Source: Porpolomopsis calyptriformis
Lineage: Eukaryota > Basidiomycota > Agaricomycetes > Agaricales > Hygrophoraceae
NCBI GenBank assembly: GCA_951640195.1
Contig: OX621174.1
Coordinates: 1,178,001 to 1,242,000 of the forward strand
DNA: 64,000 nt
Reading direction: 5' to 3'
Positions 46,567 to 57,891 of this stretch are shown here, piece by piece. The translations under genes and the position numbers were made by a program. Every line of letters starts with the position of its first letter. Position 1 is the stretch's first letter. The notes below the pieces were generated by a model. That model was not told the origin of the DNA. It was given only the letters and a program-made list of their open reading frames with translations, and ran no database searches.

Positions 46567-47620
46567 CTGGTCGCCAGACGCATCTAGGGCCCGAGCACCC
46601 AGACACGCTTATGTCAATAAGCAACCTCGCAAGGGTTTACGAGTCACAAGGTTGAGACCATGAGGCTGTACCACAGGTATCCTGCCCTGCGGCGGTGCGC
46701 CCAATCCAGTCGCGTACGTCGTCGTGTTTCGACAAGTCATCCCCGTCCCTTTTGCTTTCACAGCTCCTGCTACCGGCGTCGGCGTCGTTGTCGTCCCCTG
46801 AGTTTTCGGAGCGAGTATTTGCCTTCGAGAAGTCCATGGAGGCAAGTAATCTAGCCATGCTCAAGAAGCTTGCTAACCTCTATACGAAGGTGGCCTGATG
46901 AAGTGGAGTCTATCTTACAGAAGCCAAGCTAGCTAGGATACGTAGAAGTCGGTTGCAGCAAGATCGTCTATTTCTGAATGTAAGTTACTTATTATTCAGG
47001 CAAGGATCTCTACCTCATGGTTAGTAAAATTCCATTAGGTTTCTCTCCCGTATTTATTTGATCTAATACACCCGTTCCACAGTCCTGTTTGTCCTCACGC
47101 CAATGAGTGTACTAAGGATTGTATTTGGGGCTGTGGTCTGTCTGTGTCGAACTTTGTTTCTGGTGTGTTATAACTACACAATGTCGGATGAGGAGGGAAT
47201 GAATGAATGGACAGGTAAATAAATGACTGGGTGTTCGAATTAAGGAAACGAGTACGGAAACGAGTACAACATCCACACACCCCATTCTAATTCTAATTTT
47301 CCCATAACAATTCTGACAATGACGCGGTCTTACAATCGCACGTAAGCGTCGAGGTTTCTTCTGTCTCGCCTGGGAAGTGACTCAGGTGTTGAAACACTGG
47401 CTGAGACACACTCTGGGGAGACTTCTTGGGGGTACATTCGGTTTGTCCGAATGCGACTGGCTGCAGATTTCAGTGGGGTAAAGCCGTAGTAACGTTCTGT
47501 GGTGTATTTGAAAAAGTTGATATGGGATGTGACGAGAAACGGTTCTTAAATTGGATATCCGTCGGATAGACATTACAGGGCAATGCCGTGCTGGGTATCT
47601 TTCATCTTCTCACCATCATC
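46567..47620. other. 3' flank of copy D and promoter of copy E
   Basis: It contains TPR remnants to about 46660, an unrelated insert to about 46830, the cap remnant to about 46900, then a conserved flank (GTAAGTTACTTATTATTC at about 46980). A segment at about 47160-47230 is similar to about 50975-51040 after copy E. The start of copy E is preceded by the shared promoter block at about 47582. No separate gene is supported. Confidence 0.6.
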
Positions 47621-50406
47621 ATGACTACCAGCACCTCTTTACCCACAACTCAAATCCACGACAGCACGGTCACCTCTGTCGGGCATGATCAGTTCAACTT
47701 GAACTTGAACCAAAATATCACTAGTTATCATGGCTATCCGCAAGGTGAGTTAGCGCCGGAATGATCATTTCGTCTCTGCTCCGTCCGCAACATCTGATAC
47801 TGCCTCTTCGATATCTCTGACTGCCGCTATCGACTAGATCGCGGACCAGTATCACAACGTTCCATCAACGATTCCCCCACCGGTCGTCTCTCCATCCACT
47901 TTGCTGGAAGAGACGAACAAGTAGAGTTCTTACGAAATGCTCTAACCAACACGAAAAACGATACGCCAAGCTGTTGTGCCGTATATGGGATGCCCGGTGT
48001 CGGCAAGTCGCAACTAATATTGCATTATGCCAAGGCATCATACGATCAGGGCCAGTACTTTTACATCTTCTGGATATCGGCTACCAGTGTCGACAAACTA
48101 AAGGATGGACTTGCGAATATTCTTGATGTCATATGTCATCCCGATCGCCACCTGCAAGAGCAAGATACGAAACTGACTGCAGCTCAACGATGGTTAGAAG
48201 ATGCTCCCAACGAATGGCTTCTCATTTTCGATAACGTCGAGAGGAACTCAGTCGATTTTTTTCGGTCACACCTTCCTCGCAGAAATGTCCGGGGCAACAT
48301 TGTCTTCACGACTCGGACGGTCGATGTCGCAGAGACCCTAGTGACGATCGTAGGAAATCAGAATTCAATACTCCAAATGCACCCTCTTACACCACACGAT
48401 TCCGCAAATCTCCTTTTACAAGATGCTGGTGTGAATATGGAGACCATAACACCTTCTCTATTGAGCCGCGCCGAAAAATTGGTCGAATGTGTTGGTTGCC
48501 TTCCCCTTGGCGTTGTCCAAGCAGCATCGTTTATGAGACAGACTCACGCCACTCTGGACGAAATGTACGAAATGTACATGGGCGACGAAAAAATAGATGT
48601 AGGTTAATATTATTCATGTTGTACTCAATTGTTATTCACTGGTAATCATAGGTTGTCGAATGGGAGAATGACTTGACTCCATACCAGGAGCGATCGGTCG
48701 CGACTACGTTCACTAAACAATTCAAACAATTGCAAGAACAATCTATCAACATCAGCAATCTGTTCAAGATCCTTTCTTTCCTTGACCCGGAAAATATCCC
48801 AGTTGCGATGATCATTCAAGGAGCTAAAGAGTGGTCCCTCCCGAAGTACCCACCAAAGCATGCCCTATCTCAACCCGAACCCAAATCTAATATATTCCCC
48901 GAGTTTCGTTCATTACTTGCCTTGATTTGTTCCACCGCGAAATTCCGGAGGGCTTTACAGAAACTACAAGCGCTATCTCTGGTGGAATATCGATCTACTG
49001 AGCGGAACTCTTCCCTGTGGGTGCCCGATTTGATCCGATTTATAAGGCACGAGACTGCGAAGAAAGAAGACACGTATCGAGAATGGCTTCAGTCGTCGGT
49101 CTCTCTCATTTGTGGCGCGTTCCGACACATACGAGACCCCACATTGCCACAGCGGTGGGCTGAATGCGAAGAGTTCTTGCCGCATTTACGATCACTTAAT
49201 CGATGGTGGAATAGCAAGTATGGAACGAACCTTGAGCTCATTGACTCAAATGCGAGGATGTCATCCTATTTGAGGAGTCGGGGAAGATACGATGATGCAG
49301 AAATTTTGTTGAGGCAAGTCCTCGAAGCGTACGAAACGACATTCGGATGTGAACATCCGTTCACGCTTGTGCGGAAGGTCAACCTCGCAAAGGTTTATAC
49401 TTCGCAAGGACGATACGATGAAGCTGAGATACTCCACAAGCGGGCATTAGCTGGACGCGAGACGCATCTGGGTCCCGATCACCTAGACACGCTTGGGTCA
49501 GTGAACCACCTCGCAAACGTTTTCAAGTCACAGGGACGATACCACGAGGCTGAAGTACTCTACGTGCGGGCATTAGCTGGCCGCGAGTCGCATCTGGGTT
49601 TCGATCACCCACTCACGCTTACGTCGGTGAACGACCTCGCAGGTGTTTACAACTTGCAGGGACGATATGATGAAGCTGAGACTCTCCACAAGCGGGCATT
49701 AGCTGGCCGCGAGACGCACTTGGGTTCCAATCACACAGACACACTTAGGTCCGTGAACAACCTCGCAAACGTTTACAAGTCACAGGGACGATACGATGAG
49801 GCTGAGACACTCAGCATGCGGGCATTAGCTGGCCGCGAGTCGCATCTTGGTTCCGATCACCCATTAACGCTTATGTCGGTACACGACCTTGCAAACGTTT
49901 ACAAGTCACAGAGACGATACGATGAGGCTGAGACACTCTACATGCGGGCATTAGCTGGCCGCGAGACACATCTGGGTTCCGATCATCCAGACACGCTCAG
50001 GTCCGTGAACAACCTCGCAGGCGTGTATAGGTCACAGGGACGATACGATGAGGCCGAGATACTCTACAAGCGGGCTTTAGCTGGCCGCGAGACTCATCTG
50101 GGTTTCGATCACCCATTCACGCTTACGTCGGTAAACAACCTCGCACGCGTTTACAGCTCACAAGGACGATATGATGACGCTGAGACTCTCCACAAGCGGG
50201 CATTAGCTGGCCGCGAGACGCACTTGGGTTCCGATCATCCAGACACGCTTACATCGGTGAATGACCTCGCAGGCGTTTACAAGTCACAAGGCCGGTATGA
50301 TGAGGCTCAGACGCTTTACAAGCGGGCCCTTGCTGGTTTCGACAAGTCCATCGGGGCTCACCATCCAAATACCCAAATCGCAAGAGAGAATCCTGATAGT
50401 CTCTAA
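47621..50406 (+). CDS. NLR-like NB-ARC/TPR protein, copy E (intact)
   Basis: Exons 47621-47744, 47838-48598 and 48652-50406 give 879 aa with a fully open frame. Exon 1 encodes DSTVTSVGHDQFNLNLNQ and GYPQG. The core has GMPGVGKSQ (Walker A), WLLIFDNVE (Walker B), FTTRT (sensor) and GCLPLGVVQ (GLPL box, with Cys for the usual Arg). The linker (FKILSFLDPENIPVAM) is followed by about nine TPRs and the cap FDKSIGAHHPNT, ending NPDSL. It is the only copy that keeps both an open frame and all core NTPase motifs, so it is the best candidate for an active receptor. Confidence 0.92.
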
Positions 50407-51182
50407 TCGTCACCATTGCCCCTTAACGAAGCGAAGTCTATCTTACCGAAGTATTTTCTGCTAAGCGATACGTCGAAGTCGGCGGCAGCAAGTCGAGTCT
50501 CCACTTCTCGATGTAAGTTACTTATTATTCTTGCGAGCATCTCTGCCTCATGACACAGTAAAACTTTATTAGGTTTCTCTCTGGTGTTTATTTGGTCTAA
50601 TCTTCCTCGTTCGACGGTCCTGTTTATCCCTGCATCACCGTAAGCGATACTCGATTTCATCGTTTCATCTAATGTCACTAACGAGTGGATTGCTTGTGAA
50701 GCTGAGCCAAGAATCGTCTTTTGGGGGTGTGGCCTATCCACATGTTGATCTCTTCGCCAAAGTTGCAGTTCGGTTGTTCGGATGAAGGCTGGGAGATTGA
50801 GGGCTGACGTTTTGCAAGAGCACTGTCTTCAATACTGCCAACTAGGATGCACCAGAGGGAAGTTGTGTAGGAGCTGAAGTATTCTTGTGGAGAGGCGGTA
50901 TCGTGAGGTGACCAGACATGCGTTGCTGAGGTGACAGAAGGAATGCAAAAATGGAACTTTATGGTAGTCCCGTTATACACGATGTCGATTGAGAAGGGAA
51001 GGAGGGATGAATGAATGGGTAAACAAATGAACGAGTGCAGAGTTTGAGGACCAACATCCTCTCACCATTCTCCCCTTTGGTCGTACTCCCAAAGATCCCA
51101 TTAATCTGTCATTTTCCTTCATGCGAATTAGATGCAGATATCTAGCCAATTTATTGAACAATATATACATTCTTTCTATTTA
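50407..51182. other. 3' flank of copy E
   Basis: The stretch holds the conserved post-stop block (GTAAGTTACTTATTATTC at about 50513) and an ATTAG-GTTTCTC junction at about 50570, which together look like a 3'UTR intron. The rest shows no supported gene; the minus-strand frames at 50403-50980 match nothing. Confidence 0.5.
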
Positions 51183-54100
51183 CTAATTTCCCAACTCTTC
51201 TCCCAACATATTCGCTAAAACGGCATTCCCCTCATCCCTAGGCGCCTCATACACCGCAAAGGCCGTTTTCTTCTCCCTCTTCCCATTATCCACCCTCTTA
51301 CCAGCTGAAGTCCATCCCTGTCCTCTATCAGCAAACACCTCCGGCCGTCGGTCCAGCAACATCTCCAAATCCTCATCACTCAACACACTTGCCTTCCCCG
51401 CCTCTGTGTTCGGTACAACCTCCATCTTATCCGCCTCCAATTTCAGCAACGATGCCGCCATTTCAGCTATCGTTTCCGCTTTACCCCGCCCATCACCCGA
51501 CGCCGGCATCTTGAATTTACCTACATCGTCCACCTTGTTTCATTCCTATACTCCTAATAGAGAGACCGAAAACTTACCTTTAGCAATAACTAATGCTTCA
51601 AGTTTCCGCTTCTCTGTCGCACGTTGCATAATTTTCGTCTCGATCGTGTGCGCACTAACCAATCTAAATATTAACACAGGCCTCGTCTGCCCGATCCTAT
51701 GCGCCCGATCCTGCGCTTGAGCATCCATTTGTGGGTTCTGAACCACCCCCCTCCGATCAGCAAAACAACAGACCTGATACGTTTCCACACACGCACCCAG
51801 TCCTGATCATAAAATATCACGGTGTCCGCCGCCACCAGATTGATCCCAAGTCCACCCGCCCGAGTCGACAGAAGGAACAATCGGGGGGCATCCGGTGAAT
51901 CTCCTCCATTCTGGAACAGATTCATCTGATCCCTTCGGTCAAGCGGTGGGGTCGACCCATCAATACGACAGATATTCCACCCCTTGAATTCGCACGCCCA
52001 ATCCTACCAAACGACCATTAGTAATTTCACCCTCGAAAAGCAGAAAAAACAAGGGCCAACCTCAATGATATCAAGCATCGTCGTGAATTGTGTGAATAGT
52101 AAAACCTTATGCCCCCGCTTGAACAACTCCACCAGAAGCCTGTCAAGCACCATCATCTTCCCGCTCGCGGTCACCAATTCTTCATTCAGAATCAGCTGTT
52201 GTGTATCCGGATCCAGGGGCCAGTCGAAAAGGAACGGGTGAGAGCATACTTTTCGCAGCTGCATGACCGTATTTTGAAGCCTCATATTATTAACTTTCTT
52301 CACTGCGACGCACAATTCAATCATCAACAAACAGGTCCGCACTGTCAAACGCAAATAAAAAACACCCACCAGTCGCTTTATACTGATATTCCCTTTCAGT
52401 CGCCGCGATATCTACAGCAGTTTCCTTATTCTGCTGATCATGGTCCACCTTTCCTGATTCCAGCCTATCAAAATATTCGGCATCGTCCTCATCCATATAC
52501 CTCTTCCTCTCTTTCGTCCCTCCCTGGCTCCTCAGCTTCCTCGGTCTATCAGGATCGATCTCCTCCTTCCGCAACTTTCCCCTTTTGCCCATCAAGAACG
52601 CCCTCAACCCTCCTCCCAATACATGGTCATACACCTCCCGCTGTCTCACGCTCAACGGCGCGTATAACACGTATTCCTTTTTCGGGGGAAGATTCACCTC
52701 GACGTCTGCCTTCACACGACGCAGAAGGAAGGGCTTGAGGATGGAGTGAAGGGAATGAATTAGTTGGGACGATTGCGAAGAGGATAGATTTTCTTGCATC
52801 GTTGGGATATTAAACCTGGTACAAAACGTCAGAACGTAAGGAACAAGTTCAATATGTAGCTGGTAGGCCTACGAACCATTCTTGGAATGAGTCAAGATCG
52901 TTGAATATATCTGGTAAAATGAAATTGAGCAAGGACCAAAGCTCGGCAAGATTGTTCTAGAGACGTGAAAGCCACGAGTAAGTCGGGCTTCGGGGAGAGA
53001 AAAAAAAAGCCTACGTGTAATGGTGTTCCGGTCAGAATCATTCGACCAGCGGATTTATACTTTTTAATCTCCCGCATAAGTCTACAGTCTAAATTCTTCA
53101 AACGGTGTCCTTCGTCCACAACTACGCAAGGCACCAATGAAAAATCATGAATCAATCGAGTGAGAAGGGTTTATTCAAACTTACTAATATAGGAAAAGTC
53201 GTAGGATGAGAGATGGACTCGATCTTTGATGATCATTTCGTATGTTGTGATGACCACCGGAAAATGAGCTGCTTCAGATTCCTCCTCCTCTAGGTCAGAT
53301 TTCTCCGAGGTTGAATCGTTCATGGAATACTCGTCATCGATCTGAATCTCCGAGTCATTGTCAATGTTTTCCTTCTCTTCCTCCTCCCGCCCACGGCCTG
53401 AGAACCTCGACACAAAGGTACTCTTTGTCTTCCGCCAAGCCGACTCCTTTCGTGCATCTCTACCCTTCGAGGTCGTGCTTCCCGCCGATCGCTTGGCTAG
53501 TGGTTCCTTATGGGTCCTCTTTGATTTTTTCAGAGGTCTTCCGTCCCTCTTCCCTTTTGCCGATCTAGTATCGTTCGGCAAACGCATGACAGTACGGCGT
53601 AGGTCCGCACGGTCAGCAGGCGTGCCATGATACATGCACACCGGGATCTATCAAAAAAAAAATGGTGCTCCACACAACTGGAATAATAATGCGGCGACGA
53701 TAACTTACTTTAGGGGCGAATTTGGCAAACTCTTCGACCCAGTTGTGGAGGACGCTTAGAGGACAAACGATGAGGAAGGGACGCAAGTTGCCTCTTTCGC
53801 GGAGATAAGCATTGAATGCGATAGCCTGGATAGTCTATGGGAGACAATGGGATAAGAAACAAGGAAATGTATGAAAAAACGGCGCAACTTACTTTACCCA
53901 AACCCATCTCATCAGCTAAATGCAAAAACGAAAAATAGTGAGTAGAGACCAAGAAAACGCGACTTGGGACACGGTCGAACGTACCCAATATCCCAGAAAT
54001 CCCGTTCTGGTCAAGACTGATCATCCATTCCACACCCTCAAGCTGATAGTCTTTCAGCTTTGCACCAGTGACCAAAGCGGGTTGTTTTAGCCTCGGTTCA

Positions 54101-54678
54101 GGCATTTCGCCGTCCTCAGACAGAGACTGACCACCTTCCTTCTTAGCCTGTCTCGAAGATGCATCCTCATCATCCTCGTCACTCGAGGCAGAGTCCTCTA
54201 CCCGCAGTCGCTTCTTAGTCTGCCCCTTGGATCGACGCGGCTGCCTGGAGCGCGATCTACCGCTCTCCGCGGATATTTTCGGCGAGGGCGCGATGAACTT
54301 TTTCTTGTCCATCTCCGCTTTGAGGATGCTGGAATACGCGGCGGATTTTTCCAAGAGAAAGGTCAGGCGTTTGTAGCGACCCTCAAAATCCTAAACAAAA
54401 AAAAAAAAATCATAGTATTATGACACCCAATTTGACAGCGTTTCGACGCGACTTGTGAAAGAATTTACCTCGTCCTCAACTGGAATTGAGTCTTCGGATG
54501 ATTTCTGGTGAGAAAATATTTTGGGCTCGAGTGGGACTTTGAAAGAGAGGGTCTTTCAACTCACCGCGAGTTCGTTGTCAGACTCAGTGGCTGGGGGTGG
54601 GGAAGAAGCAGCGGTGCTTGTAGCAACTGAAGACATGGCAAATGGAGTGGGCGATGCGGATACGGGGCTGGACAGCAT
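51183..54678 (-). CDS. Lsh/HELLS/Irc5-type SNF2 chromatin remodelling ATPase
   Basis: Thirteen exons, transcription order: 54678-54565, 54504-54469, 54390-53985, 53915-53893, 53834-53709, 53647-53185, 53121-53015, 52956-52877, 52815-52370, 52302-52061, 52003-51797, 51737-51578 and 51520-51183. They give 915 aa. SNF2 motifs run in order: [23 protein letters not shown] (I), DEGHRLKN (II), [19 protein letters not shown] (III), [30 protein letters not shown] (V) and [11 protein letters not shown] (VI). [16 protein letters not shown] and FNIPTMQ point to the HELLS/DDM1/Irc5 subfamily. A basic then acidic insert of about 110 residues precedes motif II. The N-terminus is Ser-rich. In other organisms this subfamily supports DNA methylation, heterochromatin or cohesin loading. 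Confidence 0.9.
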
Positions 54679-56469
54679 CGTGTTCTGTAAGGTCTGGTTA
54701 GTCTAAGACGTGTGTATCAAGACTGATGTAAGGCACACGCTTGTCGAGTGGAGCGCGTCCCAACCTGCCCTAAAGTGATCGGTGCTCTTCAGTCACATCT
54801 CTATCTTGAAGGTTGTTGAATATCGCATTCACATTGTATTGGCGAGAGGACCAGACAAATGTCCAGACATTAACATCAAATGGGAAAAAATACCGGAGAA
54901 GGTAAATAAATGCTTGTTGGCCATACATGCGAGAGAGTGAGCCTTACCACCCTGACGTCCTATGCTTGTTCAATGAAGTTAAGGAGGCCAAGGTACATTT
55001 CAATGTTGTGCATCACTTATGGTCTCACTGACATGATCCATTCCAGCGTCTTGGAAGACCTAGCGTTACTTGATGCCAGGGCCTTAGTTTCTTGAAGCAC
55101 TATGCTGGAAATCCCAAAGAATTGTCTCTTAATTTTACTAATGGTATTGAAGGTATGCACAAAAAACAGAAAGCATTGGCTGATGGTGTTTGCGGTGCAA
55201 AGACGCCGAACCTGGTTGGCAGCCGCGAGAATAGACTATCTCACACTACCGTCGAATCAAATATCATTCTCTGAAGGACTTTTTGATCAAAGTAGCTTCA
55301 GAATGATATTCGTCCTCATCTGGCCTCGCCTTCGCGTCTGTCTTACGCGTACCTACGCGAACACCCTCACAGCATGTAGATATTACTGCCATCTGAGACA
55401 AATATCCTCGGCCGTTGCAAAACGAAAGTATCCTGCCTGCTCCCCAAACACCAAGGATGGTCGGTTCTTCAAGTCTTGCCATGACATCGCTAGCTCCTTT
55501 GCATACTCCAGCAGCTGGGGATCTGCTTCGGTGTAAGCATGATCAAATTCAGAAACATCGGAGCCGGTGTTAGCGGATGTTGATGAAATCAGTGTCAGAC
55601 CAGGGGCATTGTGGATATTTGCAGCGAAGGACATGGTATGAGGTTGGGTGGAGGCTGATAAAGGCGGCGAGCCTGGAATTGTGGGTAACACATGTGCCCT
55701 TGGGTCGTATTAGGTCAAAGAACGCAGGACCTGGATGGCAAGATCTGGTGGCGAGATGGGTTATAGCCTGAGTTGTCCGCATCATATGCGACCGTACAGT
55801 TCCATAAGTTCTATGACCTCTGTAGCTGCCAGGTTGGTTGTGGATTGCTGACGCGGGTGGCACTTGCGAGTATCGGTTGAGCTTCGAGCATAAGGGCGAT
55901 GAAAGATGCTTGAAAGTGGAAAGGAGGACAAGGTTCATTTCCGAAAGGGTCAAACTCGTGTGGTGAATGAACATGAAAAAATGGCTATTAAATTTCGGAA
56001 GCGAGCTTAATGAGAGGGAATTCAGCAAGTCCAATGGCCAAGTTGATAAACTCACGTTCGGGAAGAACATAGGTCCGGCTGACCACATCTAATGCATTGT
56101 TCTCGCCTGGCGAAGTCCTCAACACCCAATTGTCGTCGTTGGTCTCTAGTGGGAACAAGCACGAAATACCCTCCAACGAATTGGCGGTGGTGTGTCGGGC
56201 ACACTATATCAAAGTACACGTTAGACAGATTAGGTTTGGTGAATCGTCTTTTCCAGTGCTAAGCCGTCGAATCCAATCAACCTACCATCTTGCGTGGTTT
56301 GGCGGATCAGCGGGTCGCGCTTACCTGAGTGGGATCCCCAGAATGGCGAGTGACAATATGTGCTAGGGGCAACACCGAGCTCGGTTTGAACCTCGTTGAG
56401 CTCGTGAGGCAAACATGTGAGGAAATACAAGGTAGTACGGGTGCACGGACCAATGTCTACGGAGCGCTA
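54679..56469. other. Gene-poor region
   Basis: Scattered frames of 60-172 codons occur on both strands (for example 55383-55691 - and 55988-56176 -). The latter reads like protein (ETNDDNWVLRTSPGE) and may be a relic of a gene, but no exon set could be joined. No known domain, RNA or clear repeat was recognised. Confidence 0.4.
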
Positions 56470-57584
56470 ATGCTCATCCAAAAACCAACAAAACACACCA
56501 TCACGACTATTCACGGTGTTTGGCCTCCTATTGGAAAGTGAAGGACAAACATGACAGCACCAGGCAGTGGTGAGTTCAACTTCAGGTAGTAAACCCAGGA
56601 CCTCAACACAGGATGTGCAGGATCTATTACCCAGCCTCAGCCCAGTGACACATTTGGAGCTGGGGATTCATACCTCGCACTCGAAGTCCTCCCGGATGAG
56701 CTTGCCGGTGTCGCTTTTGAGAACTTGCGCAGAGAAGTCAGGTGGGATACGATGTACCACCGAGGCAAGTGATACCATATCTTCCAAAAAGCCTTTCTTA
56801 CTTTTGATAGGTGGAGAGGTACCGAGATTGGTTGCGGTTGAAGGAGAGGTGGATGAAGACGGGAAGTGAGTAAACCATTTCTTTCCCTGATTGCTACCTC
56901 ATTATCTACAGTTTTCCTATATACCGACATCCCGCAGACGAATCACCTCCATTGCACCCTTTCTCGCCGACGGTAGCTTTAATTCGAACACACGTGCAGG
57001 AGGTACTTCACCATCCTGTAAACCATGTGCTCATTCAACACTACCGCAGTGGCGCCGACTACATTTCCGAACACTCGGACAAGACCATTGACGTCGTCCG
57101 TGGTTCGAAGATTGTGAACATCAGTCTCGGGGCACAACGCGTTATGACCCTCCGTCTGAAAAAGGATGGTGTGAATGACCGTGGTGTTCCGCGGCCGACA
57201 CAGCGCTTTCCCCTTCCTCACAACTCCATGTTTGTGATGGGGCCCGAGACGAATGCGAAATGGCTTCACGGCATCAACCACGACAAACGGCCGCTGAAAA
57301 CAAAGAGCTCTCCGGAGAGGTACCAGTCTGGCGAGCGGATCAGTCTGACATTCCGGTACATAGGAACCTTCCTGACAAAGGATCAGACCAAGATCTTTGG
57401 CCAGGGCGCGAAAGGAAAGACAAAAGAAGATGCGAGAGTGGTGATCAACGGAACGGAGGAAGCGGCAAGATTGATCGAGGTGTTTGGGAAGGAGAATCAT
57501 GAGAGTGAATTTGATTGGGATGCAAACTACGGGGATGGGTTTGACGTGTTGCATTTCAATTTATCGAGCATTGTAATGCCTTGA
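56470..57584 (+). CDS. AlkB-like 2-oxoglutarate/Fe(II) dioxygenase
   Basis: Exons 56470-56537, 56646-56764, 56811-56865 and 56912-57584 give 304 aa; the first exon is the least certain. The core reads MYHRGGEVPRLVAVEGEV, FPIYRHPADESPP, NHVLIQHYRSGADYISEH and SDKTIDVVRGSKIVNISLGA. HSD supplies the iron His and Asp, WLHGI the second His, and GERISLTFR the 2-oxoglutarate Arg. The end NYGDGFDVLHF is typical of a fungal AlkB-like group. The likely role is oxidative demethylation of nucleic acid, substrate unknown. The intron after MYHRG is GC-AG (gcaagt). Confidence 0.85.
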
Positions 57585-57891
57585 AGAATACATGTGTATC
57601 AGCGCGCGCCCGCCATCGTCGCCAGGCATACGGCAGTTTAGACTCTATTTGGAATAGTTTCAATGTTCGTTTGTTCTTTTTCCAGGAACACCCTGGAACG
57701 CCTCTGACACCCTCTCCAGCTGCACGAAAAGGTAAAGGCACGAGGCAGCTCATCATCCAACACGAGGCTCGCCCACCACCGAGCCTCCTGCACGCCGTTA
57801 TCTCTACACTGACGTCCACCTCCACGACCGAAATCTCTTAATTAACGCGACGTTTCCGCCTCAATCTGCATGAATATTATTTTATTCACGA
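57585..57891. other. Intergenic region
   Basis: Short spacer between two plus-strand genes. It contains the 3' end of the AlkB-like gene and the promoter of the membrane-protein gene. No feature is recognised. Confidence 0.5.

Noticed and set aside
55092..56176. A gene between the HELLS-like and AlkB-like genes
   Set aside because: Some frames look protein-like, but no set of exons with valid splice sites and a start could be joined.
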